Origin: Cellvibrio sp.
Lineage (GTDB): Bacteria > Pseudomonadota > Gammaproteobacteria > Pseudomonadales > Cellvibrionaceae
Assembly (NCBI GenBank): GCA_003524365.1
Contig: DQHS01000237.1
Span: forward strand, 155 to 8,603
Direction: 5' to 3'
Length of the DNA stretch: 8,449 bases
The position numbers and the translations under genes are program-made. A model generated the notes under the pieces. It did not search any database. It worked only from the letters and a program-made list of their open reading frames with translations, and was not told the DNA's origin. Shown here one piece after another: positions 1 to 6,265 of the stretch (positions are counted from its first letter, which is position 1; each line of letters starts with the position of its first letter).

Positions 1-1166
1 AAGCAGAAGTTGCCAACATGATTGGGGCCGCCGGTGTTGTCGAGCAAAATATTCCAATCGGTCCAAGCGACAGCGCCGGAGTTAAAATCATTAATTAATG
101 AATCGCCATAACGCTCGGCGTTTGGCCAGTAGTGATAGCGCTCGGCATTGAATTTTTCTACCGTGGCTTCAGTGAGCAGCAGGTTTACATTGGGATAGGC
201 TTTGGATACTTCTGCAACGTTACCGTATAAGGGTTTTGCACCGGTCCAGGTTTCGTACCAGTGAAAACCAATACCCCACACATATTTGGCTGCTTCAGGG
301 TCGCTCATAATGGTGTTGGCGCGATGCACGATTAAATCGCGGTTGTGATCCCAGACAATAATTTTTTTATCGCCATAGCCTTCTTTTTCCATCACCGGAC
401 CGAGGTGATTTTTTAAGAAATCGCGTTCTTCTTCCGCTGTGAAAATCATCGATTCCCAGGTTTGTTTCGCCATAGGCTCATTTTGTACGGTGATCCCCCA
501 AATCGGGATGCCTTCTTTTTCATAGGCTTTAATAAATTTGGTGTAGTAGGTAGCCCAGGCGTTGTTGTATTCAGGCAATAATTTTCCGCCTTGCAACATG
601 TTGTTGGTGTCTTTCATAAATGCGGGCGCACTCCAGGGGCTCGCATAGGTAGTAATTTTTCCGCCGGCGGCTTTGATGGCCGCTTTCAGCATGGGCAGGC
701 GATATTTTTTGTCGTGCGCGATGCTGAAGGTTTTTAATTCTTTATCGCCTTCTTCGATGTAAGTGTAACTACCGCTGGCGAAGTCGGAACTATGAATTGT
801 GGTGCGTAGCAAGCTGTAGCCAATACCGTCTTTTTTATCGTAATAGGCTTTTAAAAATTCCGTTTTTTTCTTGCTGCTTAATTTTGCGTAGGTTTCCGCG
901 CTTGCATCGGTAATGGCGCCGCCAATGCCTAAAAAGGTTTGGTATTGTTTGGCTGGATTAACGTAAATCGCTATTTCCGTTTCCATATTTTGTTGCGCTG
1001 GTTTAAAACTAAGGGTGTCGGTCAGGCTCAGCTTGTGATTGGTATCTTTTGCAGTAGTGTAAACACTCAGTGTTTTAGGATTTGCACTCTTGTCGGCGGC
1101 ATAAGCGTCCAGGCTGGGGCTGGCAATCGCCAGTGCGATTACTAATTTTTGCAGGTGTTTATTCAT
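1..1166 (-). CDS. Secreted GH30 family glycoside hydrolase (glucosylceramidase / beta-1,6-glucanase type), 3' end outside window
   Basis: The gene runs off the left edge, so 388 N-terminal residues are visible. A type I signal peptide ends around residue 23 (AYA before ADKS), so the enzyme is exported. The segment FLGIGGAITDASAETYAKLS is the typical start of the GH30 (beta/alpha)8 domain. Two catalytic glutamates can be placed: the acid/base E230 in WGITVQNEP and the nucleophile E333 in LLLTEATVE. WNILLDNTGGPNHVGN near the edge matches the conserved segment after the last barrel strands. Overall spacing resembles human glucosylceramidase (GH30 subfamily 1). Bacterial relatives include beta-1,6-glucanases, and subfamilies 1 and 3 cannot be separated by eye. 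It lies 94 bp downstream of a GH5 beta-glucanase-like lipoprotein on the same strand, which suggests joint beta-glucan breakdown. The start at 1166 is chosen because it begins the signal peptide. The family call is firm; the substrate is inferred. Confidence 0.93.
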   Translation of the reverse strand, partial: MNKHLQKLVIALAIASPSLDAYAADKSANPKTLSVYTTAKDTNHKLSLTDTLSFKPAQQNMETEIAIYVNPAKQYQTFLGIGGAITDASAETYAKLSSKKKTEFLKAYYDKKDGIGYSLLRTTIHSSDFASGSYTYIEEGDKELKTFSIAHDKKYRLPMLKAAIKAAGGKITTYASPWSAPAFMKDTNNMLQGGKLLPEYNNAWATYYTKFIKAYEKEGIPIWGITVQNEPMAKQTWESMIFTAEEERDFLKNHLGPVMEKEGYGDKKIIVWDHNRDLIVHRANTIMSDPEAAKYVWGIGFHWYETWTGAKPLYGNVAEVSKAYPNVNLLLTEATVEKFNAERYHYWPNAERYGDSLINDFNSGAVAWTDWNILLDNTGGPNHVGNFC

Positions 1167-1176
1167 GGTGGATTCT

Positions 1177-1214
1177 CTATTTTTTAGATATATCTATTTT
1201 GAATAGGTCTATTT
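1177..1214 (-). promoter_or_regulatory. A+T-rich leader of GH30 gene with palindrome and repeated AAATAG
   Basis: Between the terminator and the GH30 start lies a very A+T-rich stretch. It contains a perfect 12-bp palindrome, TAGATATATCTA (1185-1196). CTATTT (AAATAG on the coding strand) begins at 1177, 1194 and 1209. This could be an operator, or simply A+T-rich promoter DNA. No clear -35/-10 pair was recognised. Confidence 0.3.
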
Positions 1215-1221
1215 GGGAAGC

Positions 1222-1258
1222 AAAAATCCGGATTGCTAATGCAATCCGGATTTTTTTT
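1222..1258. terminator. Strong bidirectional Rho-independent terminator between GH5 and GH30 genes
   Basis: A perfect 15-bp inverted repeat (arms 1222-1236 and 1241-1255) encloses a TAAT loop. The plus strand continues into a run of eight T, and the minus strand ends in five T. It begins only 2-3 bases after the GH5 stop codon, so it should end the GH5 transcript. It sits 55 bp before the GH30 start. Confidence 0.85.
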
Positions 1259-1260
1259 CG

Positions 1261-3879
1261 TTACTGCTTTTTAATTTCAAACCAATTGATATTCCATTCT
1301 TTGCCCAGCGAGCGGAAGCGCAAGGTGTGGTTGCCTGCACTTAACGCAAAACTCGCACTGGTTTTGGTGATGTAGGTTTGCCAGCCGCCAGTTGCTGCCA
1401 CTGCTTGTGTATCGACGACCACATCATCAATCAAGACCTCAAAACCGGTGCTGCCCGTTTGTGTGGCCAAGCGGTAATCAATGGTGTAGTTACCTGCAGT
1501 TTCTGCTTTGATTTTGAACTCGATAAAATCACCGGTTTCAAAATGGCCGACGTTAGTGCCACCGCCGGTATCGCCACTGGCTTCAGTTTGGATACCGCTC
1601 ATCGCGGTGAATTTTTCCGCTTCGATTTTGGCTGGCACTGCAACAAACAATAGTTGGGTATTGGCCGGTGCACTGGTATAACCCTCGGCGATGCTGTTTT
1701 TCGCGGCGACTGAGTAGTAGTAGGTTTCGTCTTCACTCAGGCCTGAATCGGCAAAGTTGGTGACGGTGAGGCCTTCGGCGACTAGCGAACCTTTTGCTCC
1801 CGCACTGGTTGCGCGATAAACGTTATAGGTGATGCCGTTGCCGGTTACTGCCGCCCAGGTTAGCGCGATACTGGTGCCAGTTTGGACAAGGTTGACGTTG
1901 GTTGGGCGCGCCGGATAATCGAACACATCATTGTGTTCATCGGTCACCAACCATTTGGCCAAGCCCGCGTTCACGTCATAACCCACTTCACCGTAGCTTT
2001 TGAACAGGGCTTCGATGTCAGCAATTGGCGCGGTGGTGAAATCCACTTTGCCCGCGTTATCGACTACATCTTTACCGGCGACCGGTGCGTCTTCGATAAG
2101 GTAGATCTCCGCCCAGGTATTCACGCTGCCATTGCCTTTAAATACACCGCTAAAGTTGTAGGTTTGGCCGCCCTTCAGGGTGACCTGTTGGTAGAGCGCG
2201 CCGTTGATTTCGCCGGTCACTGCATCTGGGCGGGTGATATGCATAACCGCGCCGTCGCTGCCGGTCGGCGCTTTGCTGGCATCATTACTATTGTAGTTGA
2301 AGTTGAGCGCGCCGCTGATAGTCAATTCCGACCAGCCGCCGCTCGCACCAAAGTTACCATTGGCTAGCAACTCTTCGCTGGTAGTAGCATTTTTCAGGCT
2401 GATGCTGTCAAAGGTCACATCTGGGCTGGCTCCATCATTGGCGCCGGTTTTAACTACCAGGTAGTAGGTTTTATCGCCAGTGCCGCCAGTGGTAATGGTG
2501 GTAGCTTTTTTGGCGCAAGCCTCGGCGAAGGTGGAATCCCAGTTGTTGCAATCCCAGGTGCTGGCTTTGGTGATCAGGCCGACGCCGGTATCCAAACTGG
2601 TGTTGATTTCATTGGTCACCATACCCCAGGTACCTTTGCCTTGGCCGCCCGCTACCGAGACGAGTTTGTAGGCCCAGCTGGTAGATGCCCAGTCGTAACC
2701 GGCATAAATATCGTAAGTCGCACGGCCAATTTTGCCGCCCAATTCCAAACCGGCTGATTGCCAGGGTTGGAATTCGCCCATCAGCATGGGGGTTTTGAGT
2801 GCGGTTAATTTGGTATTCCAATCGCACACGCCGCCGGTGCCGGTCTGGCCGCACTTGAGCCAATCGCGGTGGATATCAAAATGGGTATCGCTTGGGCGAT
2901 CGCCAAATAAGCCGGGGTAGGGGTGGAGTTCAAAGGCGACATTGGTCATGCCTTTGGCAACCGGATCGCCATAAACTTCGATATTGCCGTAGTGGCTTGG
3001 CAGCATCACTATGTGTTTGTCGTCGATCTTGCGGATGGTCTCGTACAGCTCTTCCACGCGCACGGCCATATCTTCAGCAGTTGAACCCCATGGCTCATTG
3101 AGCGGGTCATAGGCGGCGACGGCGGGTTCATCTTTGTAACGGGTGGCGATTTGTTCCCACAACCACTTGGTGCGGTCCTGGTATTCGGTGTTGGTCCAAT
3201 ATTTGTTTTGGCCGGAGCAGCCGGTATGGTCATTCGGGGTTTGGCCGCCGAGTGCGCCGTGTAAATCCAGAATCACATAGATGCCGCGTTTTTTCGCTTC
3301 AGCGATTGACCAATCGAGGTAGTGCCAGGCATCTGCGCGTAAGGTTCGAGGATTTTTTTCGTCCTCGATCACGTTCCACAGGATGGGTAGGCGTACGATA
3401 TTAAATCCGAACGCCTTAAGTTGATCCCAATCGCGCTCTTTGATCCAGTTGTCGCGGAATAATTTGATCAGGCGCTCTTTTTCATCGTAGCCAAAACGCT
3501 CGGTGAGTTTAGCTTCCAGGGTGCATTGGTCGTGTACGCCATTGCCGCCTTGGCCCATCATCCAGAATTCCTGCACCAGCCAGTTACCGAGGTTGGTGCC
3601 TTTAAGGTGAACCTGTCTGCCGCTGACTTTCACCCATTTGGTGCCGTCGGTTTTCAGCATGGTCATGCCTTCGGTATCCGGCGCGAGGCTACTGGCAGCG
3701 CTGGAAGATGGAGCAACTGATGCAGCCGACGAGCTGGCTGGTGCAGAACTTGCCGCAGCAGAGGCTCTTGTTCCGCCTTCGCCCTTGCCGCCACCACAGG
3801 CGACCAGGCCGATGATGCAGGTACTGAGCAGGCTGGTTTTCAGGTAAATAAACGGGGTTTTGCTGTTGAGGTTAGTCAT
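1261..3879 (-). CDS. Modular lipoprotein beta-glucanase-like enzyme: GH5 - CBM-like module - FN3 - CBM6
   Basis: This is an 872-residue surface lipoprotein. A lipoprotein signal peptide ends in LVAC with Cys28 as the lipidation site, followed by GGG and an Ala/Ser linker (about 38-66). The GH5 domain spans about 70-455. It opens with LKGTNLGNWLVQEFW and has DLHG (H207), the acid/base E262 in PLNEPWG, H319 in HPYPG and the nucleophile E369 in LMGEFQPW. The opening motif resembles exo-1,3-beta-glucanases of the yeast EXG1 type. Residues about 470-655 look like a jelly-roll carbohydrate-binding module (ELLANGNFGASGGW, then YQQVTLKGGQTYNFSGVFKG) of CBM4/9-like character, the least certain part. 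An FN3 domain follows (about 656-743; TYNVYRATSAG, YYYSVAAKN). A CBM6 ends the protein (about 750-870; IEAEKFTAMSG, GHFETGDFIEF, NHTLRFRSLG). It probably binds and cuts beta-1,3-glucan at the cell surface, alongside the downstream GH30. Substrate is inferred; the architecture is clear. Confidence 0.93.
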   Translation of the reverse strand: MTNLNSKTPFIYLKTSLLSTCIIGLVACGGGKGEGGTRASAAASSAPASSSAASVAPSSSAASSLAPDTEGMTMLKTDGTKWVKVSGRQVHLKGTNLGNWLVQEFWMMGQGGNGVHDQCTLEAKLTERFGYDEKERLIKLFRDNWIKERDWDQLKAFGFNIVRLPILWNVIEDEKNPRTLRADAWHYLDWSIAEAKKRGIYVILDLHGALGGQTPNDHTGCSGQNKYWTNTEYQDRTKWLWEQIATRYKDEPAVAAYDPLNEPWGSTAEDMAVRVEELYETIRKIDDKHIVMLPSHYGNIEVYGDPVAKGMTNVAFELHPYPGLFGDRPSDTHFDIHRDWLKCGQTGTGGVCDWNTKLTALKTPMLMGEFQPWQSAGLELGGKIGRATYDIYAGYDWASTSWAYKLVSVAGGQGKGTWGMVTNEINTSLDTGVGLITKASTWDCNNWDSTFAEACAKKATTITTGGTGDKTYYLVVKTGANDGASPDVTFDSISLKNATTSEELLANGNFGASGGWSELTISGALNFNYNSNDASKAPTGSDGAVMHITRPDAVTGEINGALYQQVTLKGGQTYNFSGVFKGNGSVNTWAEIYLIEDAPVAGKDVVDNAGKVDFTTAPIADIEALFKSYGEVGYDVNAGLAKWLVTDEHNDVFDYPARPTNVNLVQTGTSIALTWAAVTGNGITYNVYRATSAGAKGSLVAEGLTVTNFADSGLSEDETYYYSVAAKNSIAEGYTSAPANTQLLFVAVPAKIEAEKFTAMSGIQTEASGDTGGGTNVGHFETGDFIEFKIKAETAGNYTIDYRLATQTGSTGFEVLIDDVVVDTQAVAATGGWQTYITKTSASFALSAGNHTLRFRSLGKEWNINWFEIKKQ

Positions 3880-4191
3880 AGCGGATTCTCTTATTGTGTC
3901 GATATTTATTGTTTGACGCGTATTGGGGGCTTTACCGCGAGCATCCTGACTAACTTGTTAAGGCTTTGCGCCCGTTTAAATTTATTCAAACGGGCTCAGG
4001 TTAGGTTTTACCGAAAGTGGGACTGGTTTTTTGCGAGGATGGCTGATGTGTACTGCGGTGGCTTGCTGCTTTTGTTAAAGCATGTTGGGGGGAATTGATG
4101 GGTGCTCAACAATTCACCGTTAAAGCGAGGGCGCTGCTGTTGAAGAATCAAGCTCTGGCAGTGAATTTGCCGCTGCACAGCCGGAATCCTT
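3880..4191. other. Non-coding gap upstream of GH5 gene, with an 8-bp inverted repeat
   Basis: This 312-bp stretch lies between the GH5 start and the end of the small DUF2986-like gene, and should hold the GH5 promoter. The visible structure is an inverted repeat GCCCGTTT/AAACGGGC (3970-3977 and 3988-3995), extended inward by weak pairs. There is no T-run, so it is a candidate operator rather than a terminator. A weaker 6-bp pair GAATTG/CAATTC lies at 4092-4097 and 4110-4115. No convincing -35/-10 pair or coding sequence was seen. Confidence 0.4.
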
Positions 4192-4335
4192 CTACTGCGG
4201 CTGATTTTCAGGTGCGGCGATGTTTTCGCGCTCGGCTTTTGGAATGTATTTAGGTTTGTTAGTGACACGTAATTTGGCATTCATTTTTTTAAGTTTTTTA
4301 TTGAGCGCATCGTTAAGTTTTTTCTTGCGGTTCAT
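4192..4335 (-). CDS. Small basic DUF2986-like protein (47 residues)
   Basis: A 47-codon gene reads MNRKKKLNDALNKKLKKMNA at its start and continues through NKPKYIPKAERENI to a TAG stop. A strong ribosome binding site (GAGGTGA on the coding strand, 4343-4349) sits 7 bases before the ATG, which fixes the start. The Lys/Arg-rich N-terminus followed by a short NKPKYI-type motif matches the small gammaproteobacterial DUF2986 family, as I recall it. The function of that family is unknown. The high charge suggests a nucleic-acid- or ribosome-associated role, but this is speculation. The gene is transcribed divergently from the NIPSNAP gene across a 207-bp spacer. Its end lies 312 bp from the GH5 start, so it is probably monocistronic. 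Confidence 0.85.
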   Translation of the reverse strand: MNRKKKLNDALNKKLKKMNAKLRVTNKPKYIPKAERENIAAPENQPQ

Positions 4336-4542
4336 GGTACTTTCACCTCATATCAGCCAGCTTGACTAGCGGACATTGTAATCATTGGTTGAGCATTTTT
4401 ACAGTAACCTACGTCCAGCCGAGCGTTTGGCCCAAGTGCACCCGCATGTTGCTAGTATGCCTGCACCGGCTTGGAGTAATTTCGGAGCCAGTTTTTAACA
4501 GCGCTACACCCAATCTTCTTTATCTACACAGGCCAAAATTCT

Positions 4543-4947
4543 ATGAAAAAAATGCTCTGTGCGCTAATTACGTTGTTCGGTATTTTTGCGATTACCCCCG
4601 TTCTCGCGGTCGACGATTCTCCCGTTTTTGAGTTGCGTGTTTACACCACGCATCCAGGCAAAATGCCGGATCTATTAGCGCGTTTTAAAAATCATACTAC
4701 CAAACTTTTTGAGCGTCACGGTATGGAAAATATCGGTTATTGGTTGCCAGTCGAACAAAAAAATGGAGATAAACTTCATTATATTTTGAAATACAAGAAC
4801 CGCGCTGCAGCGGACGCCGCCTGGAAAGCATTTGCTGCTGATCCAGAGTGGATAAAAGTGCGTGCAGAAAGTGAAGCCAATGGGCCTATAGTTGCCGGGG
4901 TTGAATCAACATTTCTAACTGCTACGGATTTTTCTGCCATCAAGTGA
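4543..4947 (+). CDS. Secreted NIPSNAP family protein
   Basis: This 134-residue protein begins with a signal peptide (MKKMLCALITLFGIFAITPVLA) that is probably cleaved after Ala22, before VDDSP, so it is likely periplasmic. The mature part is one NIPSNAP-type ferredoxin-like alpha/beta domain. Its signatures are FELRVYTTHPGKMPDLLARF (about 29-48), HGMENIGYW (59-67), and the WKAFAADPEWIKVRAESEA segment that typifies bacterial members. The domain belongs to the dimeric alpha/beta barrel superfamily. Its biochemical role in bacteria is not established, and no catalytic residues can be named. Only a weak AGG lies upstream of the ATG, about 11 bases away, so translation may be modest; the signal peptide supports this start. 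A hairpin lies 13 bases after the stop. Confidence 0.9.
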   Translation: MKKMLCALITLFGIFAITPVLAVDDSPVFELRVYTTHPGKMPDLLARFKNHTTKLFERHGMENIGYWLPVEQKNGDKLHYILKYKNRAAADAAWKAFAADPEWIKVRAESEANGPIVAGVESTFLTATDFSAIK

Positions 4948-4960
4948 TTTGAGTTTATAG

Positions 4961-4985
4961 GTTGGGCAGCAATGCCCAACATTTT
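4961..4985 (+). terminator. Possible weak terminator after NIPSNAP gene
   Basis: An 8-bp perfect stem, GTTGGGCA/TGCCCAAC (4961-4968 and 4973-4980), closes a GCAA tetraloop and is followed by ATTTTGG. The T-run is short, so termination may be partial. The left arm can also pair with 5012-5020. Confidence 0.45.
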
Positions 4986-5095
4986 GGAAGTTGAAAGTGT
5001 TGTTTGGCATGGCTGCCCAATTTACGGGCTGAGTCTTTTGTTATTAATGCCTTGATTTTGTAATTTGCCGTCTCCAAGTAAGTAACTGAGGATTT

Positions 5096-5182
5096 ATGCC
5101 ATTTGATGCGAGTGGGGTATTTATCGCCCGCGAGTTTTTTATGGCGTCGTTAAGCCCGGTATGGGGCAATTCATCGGAGTAG
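5096..5182 (+). CDS. Candidate 28-residue leader ORF upstream of the HPF/RaiA-type gene
   Basis: An ATG at 5096 is preceded by GAGGA at a suitable distance. It opens a 28-codon frame (MPFDASGVFIAREFFMASLS, then PVWGNSSE) that ends with TAG at 5180-5182. The stop lies only 3 bases before the ATG of the ribosome-associated protein at 5186. The GGAG that should serve as that gene's ribosome binding site lies within the last codons (TCG GAG TAG). Ribosomes finishing this ORF would therefore occupy or reinitiate at the downstream start, which is the arrangement of translational coupling. I do not recognise the peptide. It could be chance; conservation would decide. Confidence 0.4.
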   Translation: MPFDASGVFIAREFFMASLSPVWGNSSE

Positions 5183-5185
5183 CTT

Positions 5186-5551
5186 ATGCAAATTCAAATC
5201 AACAGTGATCGTAATATTCAAGCAGACGAGCGGTTAGCTGAGTTTGTTCGCAGTACCTTGCAGAGCAAATTAAATCGCTTTGCAGACCACGTAACCCGTA
5301 TTGAAGTGCATTTAAGTGATGAGAATGGCAATACTAAACATTCAGGTAAAGATAAACGCTGCATGCTTGAGGCTCGCCCGGAGGGTAAAGAACCAGTAGC
5401 AATTACCGAGTTCGCCGACACTCTTGGCCAAGCGTTGAGCGGCGCTGCCGAAAAAATGCAACGCAAATTAAGCTCAGTGCTAGGTAAAATGCGCGATAAA
5501 AATACTCGCGCAGAAAGCCCTGACTTTGCCGAGCCCGATGAAATAATTTAA
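5186..5551 (+). CDS. HPF/RaiA (S30EA) family ribosome-associated protein
   Basis: A 121-residue protein resembles the ribosome hibernation/stress factors HPF and RaiA (YfiA), which bind the 30S subunit near the decoding centre and idle ribosomes in stationary phase. Visible support includes an N-terminal strand MQIQINSDRNIQ, a helix LAEFVRSTLQSKLNRFADHV, a strand TRIEVHLSDENG and a C-terminal basic helix ending EKMQRKLSSVLGKMRDK. An acidic tail (AEPDEII) follows. This is the beta-alpha-beta-beta-beta-alpha order of the fold. The strand-3 region is replaced by KHSGKDKRCMLEARPEGKEP, so this is a divergent stand-alone member, not the classic 95-residue HPF. It lacks the long C-terminal dimerisation domain of long HPF. 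The start is set by GGAG 7 bases upstream. A leader ORF ends 3 bases before the start, and a terminator-like hairpin follows. Confidence 0.88.
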   Translation: MQIQINSDRNIQADERLAEFVRSTLQSKLNRFADHVTRIEVHLSDENGNTKHSGKDKRCMLEARPEGKEPVAITEFADTLGQALSGAAEKMQRKLSSVLGKMRDKNTRAESPDFAEPDEII

Positions 5552-5573
5552 TACCTCCCAGTATCATCCACCG

Positions 5574-5622
5574 CAGCGCAGCCGCACACTGCGTGCCGCG
5601 CTGTTGTATTTTTATTATTTTT
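5574..5622 (+). terminator. Probable terminator after the HPF/RaiA-type gene
   Basis: CAGCGC (5574-5579) pairs with GCGCTG (5598-5603), and an inner GCAC/GTGC pair extends the hairpin. It is followed by a T-rich tail (TTGTATTTTTATTATTTTT). The internal mismatches lower confidence, but position and tail fit a Rho-independent terminator. Confidence 0.6.
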
Positions 5623-5770
5623 ACCGGTGAGGGTTTTGAGTGCTGGCTTTCATAAATACTTGAAACTTTGCGGGGGGAGTTGGAAAAATTAAGCTGTTGA
5701 GCTTTGGAGATCAGTCAATAGCGGATATCGATTAAGGCCCGACTAATCGGCTGTTAATTCACAGAAAAAC

Positions 5771-6265
5771 TTAGCACTTTGATGGCACGCAATAAGCATT
5801 AGAGCATTTAAACCGACGCGTTGCTAATTTATCAAATGAAACTGAAATGTCTCGTGTGGAAACGTTATGTGTTGCGAAAATATAAGTAATTAGTGCATTC
5901 AGCTCATCTTTTTCTAATTTGCTGTATGAACTAATAATTGACCTAGCGTTTCCGATATAAAAACGTCTTGCTAAATTTGGAGAAATTTCAGAAAAGTTTG
6001 GGTCATCTCCATCGAGAAGCACAAACCGCTCGAAAGTGATCAAGTCACCTCGAACATCCGGCAATCTAAATCTGAATGGACCTACACCTACCCAAGTTAT
6101 TTTACCGGAAATATGTTTTGAGTCGCCCCATGGATGCATTGAGCTTATACCGACTACCGCGTCAAATTTTCTGTTTCTTATTGACCCCATACAATCATTA
6201 ATTCCAAAAATCCCTCGATTGTCTGGATCGCCAGTATGGGTTCGCTTGTAGGTTAATATGCGCAT
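5771..6265 (-). CDS. Protein of unknown function (164 residues), accessory segment
   Basis: I do not recognise a named family. The start is well fixed: AAGGAG lies 5 bases before the ATG (coding strand). The N-terminus is motif-rich, with MRILTYKRTHTGDPD (1-15), GIFGINDCMGSIR (18-30), FDAVVGIS (34-41) and GKITWVGVGP (54-63). These look like conserved core elements of a small alpha/beta or PUA-like domain. Then come VRGDLITFERFVLL (71-84) and a helical region (about 92-131). The C-terminus is Cys-rich (C154, C159, C164). No signal peptide or membrane segment is visible, so it is probably cytoplasmic. The G-x-x-G-C-type pattern followed by IR and VGI faintly recalls putative nucleotide-modification (Nmad) proteins; this is an impression only. 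It is more A+T-rich than its flanks and stands 334 bp from the nuclease-like gene on the same strand. Confidence 0.75.
   Translation of the reverse strand: MRILTYKRTHTGDPDNRGIFGINDCMGSIRNRKFDAVVGISSMHPWGDSKHISGKITWVGVGPFRFRLPDVRGDLITFERFVLLDGDDPNFSEISPNLARRFYIGNARSIISSYSKLEKDELNALITYIFATHNVSTRDISVSFDKLATRRFKCSNAYCVPSKC

Noticed and set aside
1882..2367. 161-codon open frame on the plus strand
   Set aside because: It is antisense to the CBM/FN3 part of the GH5 lipoprotein, has no recognisable domain, and reflects codon bias of the real gene. Other plus-strand frames in 1082-3847 were dismissed for the same reason.
4008..4280. 90-codon minus-strand frame
   Set aside because: It overlaps the DUF2986-like gene in another frame, is composition-biased, and has no ribosome binding site as good as that of the 47-codon gene.
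5186..5551. Reading the 121-residue protein as a classic long HPF
   Set aside because: It is too short for the C-terminal dimerisation domain, and the strand-3 region is unlike canonical HPF. It is better called a divergent HPF/RaiA family member.
5729..5749. CGATTA/TAATCG inverted repeat downstream of the 164-residue gene
   Set aside because: The stem is only 6 bp with a 9-base loop and no T-run on the minus strand, which is too weak to call a terminator.
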